DNA from: Betaproteobacteria bacterium
GTDB taxonomy: Bacteria; Pseudomonadota; Gammaproteobacteria; Burkholderiales; SG8-39
DNA length: 7,403 nucleotides
NCBI GenBank assembly: GCA_947467405.1
Contig: CANIIN010000118.1
Location: 1-7,403, forward strand
Direction of reading: 5' to 3'
Shown: piece by piece, positions 1 through 5,188 of the stretch
Layout of the letters: every line of letters begins with the position of its first letter
Numbering within the stretch: the first letter of the stretch is position 1
The notes under the pieces: model-generated
What the model was told of the DNA's origin: nothing
The model's input: the letters and a program-made list of their open reading frames with translations, nothing else
Databases searched by the model: none
Translations under genes and position numbers: made by a program

Positions 1-1128
1 CGCGCGCAACGCGGCCACGTCGTCCGCCGACAGCCATTCCTTGAGCGCCGCCTCGGTGTTCTCAGGGGTGATGGCCTGCGGCGGCGTGGGCATGTCCGGC
101 ACGGTACGGCTGAAACGCGGCGCAGCCACCGGCTGAACGATGCCTTCGATTTCGACGAAGCAGTTGCGCTCTTTGAGGTGCGGATGGTTCGGCGCTTCGC
201 CCCAGTTCAGCACCGGCGCAAAGCACGAGTCCGTGCCTTCCAGCAGGGCGGTCCACTCGTCGCGTGACTTTTCCTTGAACTTCGCGGCAAAAACCTGTTT
301 GCCCTTTTCCCAGTTGGCCTTGTTGGTATGTTCGCCGATCGACGCCGGATCGACGCCGATGCGCTCGCACAATTCCAGGTAGAAGCGCTTCTCGATCGGG
401 GCAACAGAGACGTACTTGCCGTCCTTGCACTCGTAGCACTCCATGTAGTGCGCGCCGCTGTCGCTGGTGTTCTCGCCACGATCCGGCGTGATGATGCCGG
501 CACCGTACGAGCCCATCAGTTGCGCACCGAGCGACAGCGTGCCGTCGACGATGGCGGCATCGACCACCTGCCCCTTGCCCGATTGGCGCGCTTCCAGGAT
601 ACCGGCCAGCATGCCGACCGCCAGGTACATCGAGCCGCCGCCGAAGTCACCGATGAGATTGAGTGGCACGGTCGGGGGCTGGCCCTTGCGACCGATGGCA
701 TTCAGCACGCCGGTGATGGCGATGTAGTTGGTGTCGTGCGCCGCCACCTTGGCCAGTGGACCTTCCTGCCCCCAGCCCGTCATGCGGCCGTACACCAGTT
801 TTGGATTGCGCTTCAGGCAAGCATCCGGCCCCAGTCCAAGCCGCTCGGTCACGCCGGGTCGGAAACCTTCGATCAATCCGTCGGCCTTCTCGATCAGCTT
901 CAAGACCGCCTCGACACCCTCGGGCTTCTTCAGGTCGATGCCGACCTGCTTGCGGTTGCGCATGATGATATTGGCGTGCAGCGGACGCGGAATGCCCAGA
1001 TCCTTGGCCGGCTCCGGACGATCAACGCGCAACACCGTCGCACCCAGGTCGGCCAGCACCATCGCGCACATCGGTCCGGGGCCGATGCCCGCCAGTTCAA
1101 CAATCTTCACGCCTGCCAGTGGTCCCAT
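1..1128 (-). CDS. CaiB/BaiF-family protein, alpha-methylacyl-CoA racemase-like (C-terminus cut by window edge)
   Basis: Likely a cytoplasmic alpha-methylacyl-CoA racemase that interconverts (2R)- and (2S)-2-methylacyl-CoA esters, so branched chains can enter stereospecific beta-oxidation. The reading frame is open for 376 codons from ATG at 1128 to the left edge. Family members are usually about 360-390 residues, so only a short tail is missing. The N-terminus (residues 8-37) has the CoA-binding pattern VELAGIGPGP...ADLGA.V.RVDRP seen in the racemase branch. His131 (AAHDTNY), Asp161 (LIGDFGGGS) and Glu246 (APIEKRFY) are spaced 30 and 85 residues apart. This is exactly the spacing of the catalytic His126/Asp156/Glu241 of the mycobacterial racemase MCR. 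The start is supported by a purine-rich GGGAAGAGGG just upstream. It is the last visible gene of the minus-strand operon, 57 nt after the SDR. A CoA-transferase of the same fold, which would use the same Asp as nucleophile, is the main alternative. Confidence 0.88.
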   Translation of the reverse strand, partial: MGPLAGVKIVELAGIGPGPMCAMVLADLGATVLRVDRPEPAKDLGIPRPLHANIIMRNRKQVGIDLKKPEGVEAVLKLIEKADGLIEGFRPGVTERLGLGPDACLKRNPKLVYGRMTGWGQEGPLAKVAAHDTNYIAITGVLNAIGRKGQPPTVPLNLIGDFGGGSMYLAVGMLAGILEARQSGKGQVVDAAIVDGTLSLGAQLMGSYGAGIITPDRGENTSDSGAHYMECYECKDGKYVSVAPIEKRFYLELCERIGVDPASIGEHTNKANWEKGKQVFAAKFKEKSRDEWTALLEGTDSCFAPVLNWGEAPNHPHLKERNCFVEIEGIVQPVAAPRFSRTVPDMPTPPQAITPENTEAALKEWLSADDVAALRA

Positions 1129-1185
1129 TGCCCTCTTCCCTGTCTGATTCGAAAACTGCCCATGTGCCCCGAAGCGCAATGAGCA

Positions 1186-2022
1186 CTACTTGCGCATGGC
1201 ATCCCATTGCTCGTCGGTCCAGTCCTGCATGGCGCGATTGGACGGACCGCCGACGTATTGCATCCAGCGCCCGCCATCGATGATCACGCTCTCGCCGGTG
1301 ATGTACGCCGCCTCGTCGGACACCAGGTACGAGCACAGGTTGGCCAGTTCGATGTGCTGACCGTAACGACGTGCCGGGACGCCCAGTTCCTGCGCCTGCA
1401 CCTGCGAACCTGCGGGATAGAGGCGATCCCACGCGCCTTCGGTCGGGAACAGACCCGGCGCCACGGCCACCAGCCGCACACCCTTGGGACCCCACTCGAC
1501 CGCCAGGCTCTTGGTCATGGCGATGACACCGGCTTTCGCGGCTGCGGACGCCATGGTGAATGCCGAACCGGTCATGGCTGCCGTGGTCACGATGCTCAGC
1601 ACACTGCCCTTGTGCCCGGCTTCGATCCAGCGCCGGCCGGCGGCCAGCGTGCAATACGCTGCGCCGTGCAGCACGATGTTGACCACCGCATCGAAGGCGC
1701 GCGCCGAGAGTTTCTCTGCGCGAGCAATGAAATTGCCTGCCGCATTGTTGACCAGAATGTCCAGCGGCCCGGTCTTCCATATCTCGGTCATCATGGTGTC
1801 GATGGCCGCCGAGTCGCGCACGTCACAGCTGAAGATCGATACCTTGCCGCCGAGTTCCTTGCGCAACTCCTCGGCGGTTTCTTCCAGCACTTCCTTGCGT
1901 CGGCCGCAGATCACCAGTTCGGCGCCCAACTCCATGTAACGCCGGCCGATGCTCTTGCCGAGCCCGGTGCCGCCGCCGGTAATCAGCGCCTTCTTGCCTT
2001 TCAGCAGATCAGTGCGAAACAT
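1186..2022 (-). CDS. SDR-family oxidoreductase, 2,4-dienoyl-CoA reductase-like
   Basis: A 278-residue short-chain dehydrogenase/reductase closest in motifs to NADPH-dependent 2,4-dienoyl-CoA reductases (DECR type), which remove conjugated double bonds during beta-oxidation of unsaturated acyl-CoAs. Visible are the nucleotide motif TGGGTGLG (residues 15-22), Arg41-Arg42 after the second strand (CGRRKE, suggesting NADP(H)), NNAAGNF (92-98, typical of the DECR group), AVEWGPKGVRL (174-184) and VAPG (187-190). The usual SDR Tyr-x3-Lys is absent. The aligned place reads ASAAAKAG, giving Ser159-x3-Lys163, as in DECR (Ser210/Lys214 in the human enzyme). The position of human DECR Tyr199 appears to be Ala (TTAAMTGSAF, 146-155). 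ATG at 2022 has AAAGGA 8 nt upstream. An ATG four bases earlier is out of frame. The gene lies 54 nt after a crotonase and 57 nt before the CaiB-family gene. The DECR-like group also includes SDRs of unknown substrate, so the exact reaction is an inference. Confidence 0.85.
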   Translation of the reverse strand: MFRTDLLKGKKALITGGGTGLGKSIGRRYMELGAELVICGRRKEVLEETAEELRKELGGKVSIFSCDVRDSAAIDTMMTEIWKTGPLDILVNNAAGNFIARAEKLSARAFDAVVNIVLHGAAYCTLAAGRRWIEAGHKGSVLSIVTTAAMTGSAFTMASAAAKAGVIAMTKSLAVEWGPKGVRLVAVAPGLFPTEGAWDRLYPAGSQVQAQELGVPARRYGQHIELANLCSYLVSDEAAYITGESVIIDGGRWMQYVGGPSNRAMQDWTDEQWDAMRK

Positions 2023-2076
2023 TCATTCAATCCTTTAGTTGACGGTGGTTGCCGATGACTCACGATTCAAGACGCG

Positions 2077-2874
2077 CTACTCGCCCTTGAAGACGGGCTT
2101 GCGCTTTTCCCGGAACGCCGCAATGGCCTCGGCATGATCGGCGGTGTTCATGGCGATCATCTGGAATTCGATTTCCGACTTGATGGCGGCCGACAGGGAG
2201 TCCGTTCCGCCCATGACGGCTTCCTTGATCAGGCCGACGGTAATGGGCGGCATCTTGGCGTACTTCTCGCCCACTTCGATGGCGCGAGCCACCGTCGCGC
2301 CCGATTCGACCACCTCGTCCACGAGACCGTCGGCCAGCGCCTCAGCACCTGTAATTTCATTGGCGAGCGTCAGGTACTGCTTGGCCTTGGTGCGACTGAT
2401 ACGCTGCAACAGGCTCCAGAACATGCCGGTATCAGGCACCAGGCCGACACGAATAAACGCCGCACAGAATTTCGAGTCTTTCGCAGCCACGATGTAGTCG
2501 CTGGCCAGCGCCATGGACCAACCCGCGCCGAAAGCCGGTCCTTCCACTGCCGAAATGATCGGCTTGGGCCCGGTCAGCATGATTCGCGTCAACTGGCTGA
2601 CCAGGTCGATCCGTTCGCGAATTTCCATGGTGGTGCGCTTTTTCATCTCGGTGATGTCGCCGCCCGCGCAGAAGGATCCGCCGTCGCCGGTCAGGACGAT
2701 GGCACGACAGTCGTCGAAATACATGAGTTGCCGGAAGGAGTTGATCAGCCCATGACGCATCTTCAGGTTGAAGGCGTTCTTGCGCTCCGGCAGCGACATG
2801 GTGACAATTGCCACGTTGCCGTTGCGCGAAATCTTCACCACTTCGTTGCCTAACGGATACATCTGCTCAGCCAT
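2077..2874 (-). CDS. Enoyl-CoA hydratase/isomerase (crotonase) family protein A
   Basis: A 265-residue crotonase-fold protein acting on an acyl-CoA thioester in the cytoplasm. The first oxyanion-hole segment is FCAGGDITEM (68-77), the second is VEGPAFGAGWSMALASDY (110-127), and the C-terminus is FREKRKPVFKGE, typical of the family. Aligned to rat enoyl-CoA hydratase, the catalytic Glu144 and Glu164 are replaced by Ser120 and Phe140. Asp148 in GLVPDTG is retained at the place of the acid used by PaaG-type isomerases (GLIPD). A double-bond isomerase or another non-hydratase crotonase reaction is therefore more likely than simple hydration. I chose ATG at 2874 because AAGGAG lies 8 nt upstream. 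An in-frame ATG at 2934 would add 20 arginine-rich residues, has no ribosome binding site and falls in the intergenic gap. It is a paralogue of the gene just upstream (2958-3752). Confidence 0.9.
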   Translation of the reverse strand: MAEQMYPLGNEVVKISRNGNVAIVTMSLPERKNAFNLKMRHGLINSFRQLMYFDDCRAIVLTGDGGSFCAGGDITEMKKRTTMEIRERIDLVSQLTRIMLTGPKPIISAVEGPAFGAGWSMALASDYIVAAKDSKFCAAFIRVGLVPDTGMFWSLLQRISRTKAKQYLTLANEITGAEALADGLVDEVVESGATVARAIEVGEKYAKMPPITVGLIKEAVMGGTDSLSAAIKSEIEFQMIAMNTADHAEAIAAFREKRKPVFKGE

Positions 2875-2957
2875 GACTCTTTCTCCTTGATGACGTATGA
2901 CGGACGATTGATTGATTGCGATCCGACGCCGCATCGCGCAGCGGCGCCGGCAGGGAT

Positions 2958-3752
2958 TCAGGAGCCGGTAAAGGCCGGCTTTCTCTTCTCGATGAACGCG
3001 GCAACGGCCTCGGCGTGGTCCTTCGTCGCCATGAGCACCGGCATCAGGTCGCGTTCGGCCTGCAGGCAGGTTTCGAAATCGGTGGCGGCCTTGGCCAGCG
3101 TCGCCTTGGTCATGGCCATCGCCAGCGGCGGCATGGCGGCGTAGCGTCCTGCCACTTCCAGTGCGGATTCGAGCGCCTTGCCGGGATCGGCCACCTTGTT
3201 GGCCAGGCCGATTCGCACCGCCTCATTGCCATCCACTTCGTCACAAAGCAAAACCAGTTCGCCCGCCTTGGCCAGGCCGACGCGGCGCTGGATCGACCAC
3301 AGCGCGCCATTGTCGGGATGCACGCCAACGCGAACGAAGGTGCAGGCCAGGCGCGCGTTGGACGCACTCACCACATAGTCGCAGGCCGCCGCCAGCGCGA
3401 GGCCAGCACCGATGGCAGGCCCCTCCACCGCCGCGATGACGGGCTTCGGCCCTGCCACGATCAGGCGCAGCAGTATCGATGAACGATCCATGCGGCGACG
3501 ATTGCCGATCAGCGAGGTAGAACCCAGTTGCTTGAGGTCGGCGCCAGAGCAGAAGACATCGCCGGCGCCGGTCAGCACGATGGCGCGACAGGACGCATCC
3601 TGCTGCAGCGTGTCGAACGCCTCGATCAGATCGTCCTTCATGGCCGGCGAGAAGGCGTTGCGTCGTGACGGATTGTTCAGGGTCACAATGGCCACCGCGG
3701 CGTTGCCCGGGTGACGGCTGACGAGCACGAGACTGTTGCTGGAATCTGCCAC
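2958..3752 (-). CDS. Enoyl-CoA hydratase/isomerase (crotonase) family protein B, GTG start
   Basis: First gene of the minus-strand operon: a 264-residue crotonase-fold protein. Oxyanion-hole segments are FCSGADLKQLG (67-77) and VEGPAIGAGLALAAACDY (109-126), and it ends in IEKRKPAFTGS. The positions of hydratase Glu144/Glu164 hold Ala119 and Phe139. Asp147 (GVHPDNG) sits where PaaG-like isomerases carry their acid, as in its downstream paralogue. The two share long stretches such as GPKP.I.AVEGPA.GAG, F.RVG..PD.G..WS and DHAEA.AAF.EKRKP.F. The start is GTG at 3752, preceded by AGGGAG with a 7-nt spacer. The resulting N-terminus (MADSSNSLVLV) has family-normal length. The frame stays open upstream to an ATG at 3950, but that lies outside the likely transcript (minus -10 at 3938-3933) and would add 66 residues unlike the family. 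The exact substrate is unknown. Confidence 0.88.
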   Translation of the reverse strand: MADSSNSLVLVSRHPGNAAVAIVTLNNPSRRNAFSPAMKDDLIEAFDTLQQDASCRAIVLTGAGDVFCSGADLKQLGSTSLIGNRRRMDRSSILLRLIVAGPKPVIAAVEGPAIGAGLALAAACDYVVSASNARLACTFVRVGVHPDNGALWSIQRRVGLAKAGELVLLCDEVDGNEAVRIGLANKVADPGKALESALEVAGRYAAMPPLAMAMTKATLAKAATDFETCLQAERDLMPVLMATKDHAEAVAAFIEKRKPAFTGS

Positions 3753-3818
3753 TGGATCACTCCCTGATGGAATCTCGGACGTCGCTGCACGGCACGGAGC
3801 CTCGTCGCCTCCCGACCA

Positions 3819-3834
3819 CTGCGTGAAAACGCAG
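3819..3834 (-). other. Small hairpin in the leader of the minus-strand operon
   Basis: CTGCGT (3819-3824) and ACGCAG (3829-3834) are perfectly complementary around a 4-base loop (TTTC on the transcribed strand). It lies about 70 nt upstream of the GTG start at 3752. No T-tract follows, so it is not a terminator. The role is unknown. Confidence 0.35.
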
Positions 3835-3907
3835 CAATCCGGGTGATGGAAAAATTCGCGACGTTCCGATATCTGAATACGTGTTTTCCCTGTGCGGCCG
3901 CGTCTCG

Positions 3908-3920
3908 TTCGCACAGCGAA
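3908..3920. repeat. Inverted repeat TTCGC-ACA-GCGAA near the minus-strand transcription start
   Basis: Perfect 5-bp arms with a 3-bp spacer, located 13-25 bp downstream of the minus-strand TATAAT. The position would suit a repressor operator overlapping the early transcribed region. The arms are short and chance occurrence is possible. Confidence 0.3.
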
Positions 3921-3932
3921 TTGCGTACGGGA

Positions 3933-3938
3933 ATTATA
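3933..3938 (-). promoter_or_regulatory. Candidate -10 box (TATAAT) for the minus-strand operon
   Basis: A perfect TATAAT read on the minus strand in the context CGGTATAATTCCC. It sits in an AT-richer patch of an otherwise GC-rich region. No good TTGACA-like -35 lies 16-18 bp upstream (the best 17-bp-spaced hexamer is CCTAAC), so activator help is plausible. A start near 3926 would give a leader of about 175 nt before the GTG at 3752. Confidence 0.45.
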
Positions 3939-4016
3939 CCGAATTTCCAACTGCCGTTAGGCGACCTACAGAGGAGAATTGCGCTTCAGGACGGGCCATC
4001 GACCCGACCGGGAAGG

Positions 4017-4022
4017 TATAAT
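4017..4022 (+). promoter_or_regulatory. Candidate -10 box (TATAAT) for the plus-strand operon
   Basis: A perfect TATAAT in the context GAAGGTATAATTTCGC, sharing GGTATAATT with the box on the opposite strand. The hexamer 17 bp upstream (GGCCAT) does not resemble a sigma-70 -35, so the promoter may depend on an activator. An inferred start near 4029 gives a leader of about 160 nt before the ATG at 4192. Confidence 0.45.
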
Positions 4023-4119
4023 TTCGCATCGCGTCCGCTGAATGAATCGCCAGCGCAGCTTGTCGTCCAATCCCGCATCGGCGCTGGCGGCGACGCGCCA
4101 AACCCGGAACAGGTGGTAC

Positions 4120-4144
4120 GCCCGGCTCCTGAAGGAGCCCGGGC
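4120..4144 (+). other. Strong GC-rich hairpin in the leader of the plus-strand operon
   Basis: GGCTCC (4124-4129) pairs with GGAGCC (4134-4139) around a TGAA loop. After a single bulged C (4140), GCCC (4120-4123) pairs with GGGC (4141-4144), giving 10 base pairs in total. It lies 47 nt upstream of the chosen ATG (4192) and no T-tract follows. It could affect mRNA stability or translation. It does not match a riboswitch class that I recognise. Confidence 0.5.
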
Positions 4145-4191
4145 AGGACCAACCGGACAAAAGCATCAACTTCACAGTCATGGAGCAGAGA

Positions 4192-5106
4192 ATGGGAAAC
4201 ATGGTCAAGGACAAGGTCATCGTCGTCACCGGTTCGGGTAACGGCGTGGGACGTGAATTCGCACTGGCACTGGCCGCGGAAGGCGCCAAGGTGGTGGTGA
4301 ACGACATCGGCACCTCGGTGACCGGCGAAGGCACCGATGCGGGCCCGGCACAGAAGGTCGTCGACGAGATCAAGGCGGCCGGCGGACAGGCCGTCGCCAA
4401 CACCGACAGCGTGGCGGAATGGGATTCGGCCAACCGCATCATCAAGACCGCCATCGACGCCTACGGCCGCATCGACGGCGTGATCAACAACGCCGGCATC
4501 CTGCGCGACCGCTTCTTCTTCAACATGAGCATCGAGGAATGGAAGCTGGTCATCGACGTGCACCTGAACGGCGCGTTCTACATGTCACGCGCCGCGGCGC
4601 CCTACTTCAAGAGCCAGAACAGCGGCGCTTACATTCACATGACGTCCACGTCGGGCCTGCTGGGCAACAACGGCCAGGCCAACTACGCCGCCGCCAAGAT
4701 GGGCCTGCTGGGCCTGTCCAAGATCATCGCCCTGGACATGGCCAAGTTCAACGTGCGCTCCAACTGCATCGCACCGTTCGCCTGGAGCCGCATGACCAGT
4801 TCCATACCCACCGACACGCCGGAACAGAAGGCGCGCGTCGAGAAGGTCAAGCGCATGGAGCCGCGCAAGATCGCCCCGCTGGCCGTGTTCCTGATGAGCG
4901 ACCAGGCCAAGGACGTGAACATGCAGATCTTCGGCGTACGCGCCAACGAGATCTACCTGTTCAGCCAGAACCGCCTGATCCGCTCCGTGCACAACAGCAG
5001 CGGCTGGACGCCGGAATCGGTCGCGGACACCGCCATCCCCGCGATGCGCAGCAGCTTCGTCGATCAATTGAAGTCGCCCGATCTGATCAACTGGGACCCG
5101 TTCTGA
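4192..5106 (+). CDS. SDR-family (3R)-hydroxyacyl-CoA dehydrogenase-like protein (HSD17B4/MFE-2 dehydrogenase type)
   Basis: A 304-residue NAD(P)-dependent short-chain dehydrogenase. It closely resembles the dehydrogenase domain of peroxisomal multifunctional enzyme type 2, which oxidises (3R)-hydroxyacyl-CoAs to 3-ketoacyl-CoAs. Motifs are TGSGNGVG (13-20), VVVNDIG (34-40, with Asp38 favouring NAD+), NNAGILRDRFF (99-109) and the catalytic Ser152 (MTSTSG), Tyr165 and Lys169 (ANYAAAKMG). After the core comes a tail of about 55 residues (from about 248, IYLFSQNRLIR...LINWDPF), as in this SDR subgroup. Unlike eukaryotic MFE-2, no hydratase-2 or SCP2 domain is fused. I chose ATG at 4192 because GGAG lies 6 nt upstream. 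In-frame alternatives are ATG 4180 and ATG 4201. The frame stays open back to an ATG at 4042, but that has no ribosome binding site and the added sequence is unlike the family. It is the first gene of the plus-strand operon. Confidence 0.88.
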   Translation: MGNMVKDKVIVVTGSGNGVGREFALALAAEGAKVVVNDIGTSVTGEGTDAGPAQKVVDEIKAAGGQAVANTDSVAEWDSANRIIKTAIDAYGRIDGVINNAGILRDRFFFNMSIEEWKLVIDVHLNGAFYMSRAAAPYFKSQNSGAYIHMTSTSGLLGNNGQANYAAAKMGLLGLSKIIALDMAKFNVRSNCIAPFAWSRMTSSIPTDTPEQKARVEKVKRMEPRKIAPLAVFLMSDQAKDVNMQIFGVRANEIYLFSQNRLIRSVHNSSGWTPESVADTAIPAMRSSFVDQLKSPDLINWDPF

Positions 5107-5120
5107 GCGGTCTCGCCCGC

Positions 5121-5144
5121 GCCGCCCGTCGCTCGACGGGCGGC
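5121..5144 (+). terminator. Stem-loop between the SDR and crotonase genes, possible attenuator
   Basis: GCCGCCCGTC (5121-5130) and GACGGGCGGC (5135-5144) form a perfect 10-bp GC-rich stem with a GCTC loop, starting 15 nt after the SDR stop codon. It is followed only by TTGC, not a T-tract. It may therefore be a partial terminator, a 3'-end stabiliser or a processing site rather than a full stop. A second small palindrome CCCC-GCC-GGGG follows at 5155-5165, just upstream of the next gene's ribosome binding site. Confidence 0.5.
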
Positions 5145-5188
5145 TTGCAATGATCCCCGCCGGGGAAGAAACAACTGGAGAATCCTGC

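Larger units (their letters stand above)
3753..4191. promoter_or_regulatory. Divergent intergenic regulatory region
   Basis: This 439-bp gap separates the minus-strand operon (start 3752) from the plus-strand operon (start 4192). It contains no convincing gene. It holds two consensus TATAAT boxes facing away from each other about 80 bp apart, with leaders of roughly 165-175 nt on both sides (transcription starts inferred from the boxes). There are hairpin-forming sequences in each leader (3819-3834 and 4120-4144), a TTCGC-ACA-GCGAA inverted repeat (3908-3920), a TAGG-CGA-CCTA inverted repeat (3958-3968) between the boxes, and an 8-bp direct repeat GAATTGCG (3918-3925 and 3976-3983). No regulator gene is directly adjacent. 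Confidence 0.7.

Noticed and set aside
328..1182. Long plus-strand open frame (284 codons) opposite the CaiB-family gene
   Set aside because: The antisense frame encodes a complete, motif-bearing racemase-like protein. The plus-strand translation is low-complexity, rich in Arg, His and Ala, and matches no family. GC-rich codon bias keeps the opposite strand open.
1207..2058. Plus-strand open frame (283 codons) opposite the dienoyl-reductase-like SDR
   Set aside because: It is the shadow of a well-supported SDR. There is no ribosome binding site or family motif.
2134..2853. Plus-strand open frame (239 codons) opposite crotonase A
   Set aside because: It is the complement of a clear crotonase gene and its translation has no recognisable domain.
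2906..2918. Three tandem GATT units in the gap between the two minus-strand crotonases
   Set aside because: Only 13 bp in a non-coding gap. It is too short to call a functional repeat or a phase-variation tract.
3753..3950. Upstream N-terminal extension of crotonase B to an ATG at 3950
   Set aside because: The extra 66 residues do not resemble crotonases, and the ATG lies upstream of the likely -10 box. GTG 3752 has a well-placed AGGGAG.
4042..4191. 50-residue N-terminal extension of the HSD17B4-like SDR
   Set aside because: The ATG at 4042 has no ribosome binding site. The stretch includes a strong hairpin and is unlike SDR N-termini, which start just before the TGxGxGxG strand.
4419..5153. 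Plus-strand frame (244 codons) overlapping the HSD17B4-like SDR in another frame
   Set aside because: The translation is Arg/Gly/His/Gln-rich shadow sequence. The SDR frame has all the motifs and the ribosome binding site.
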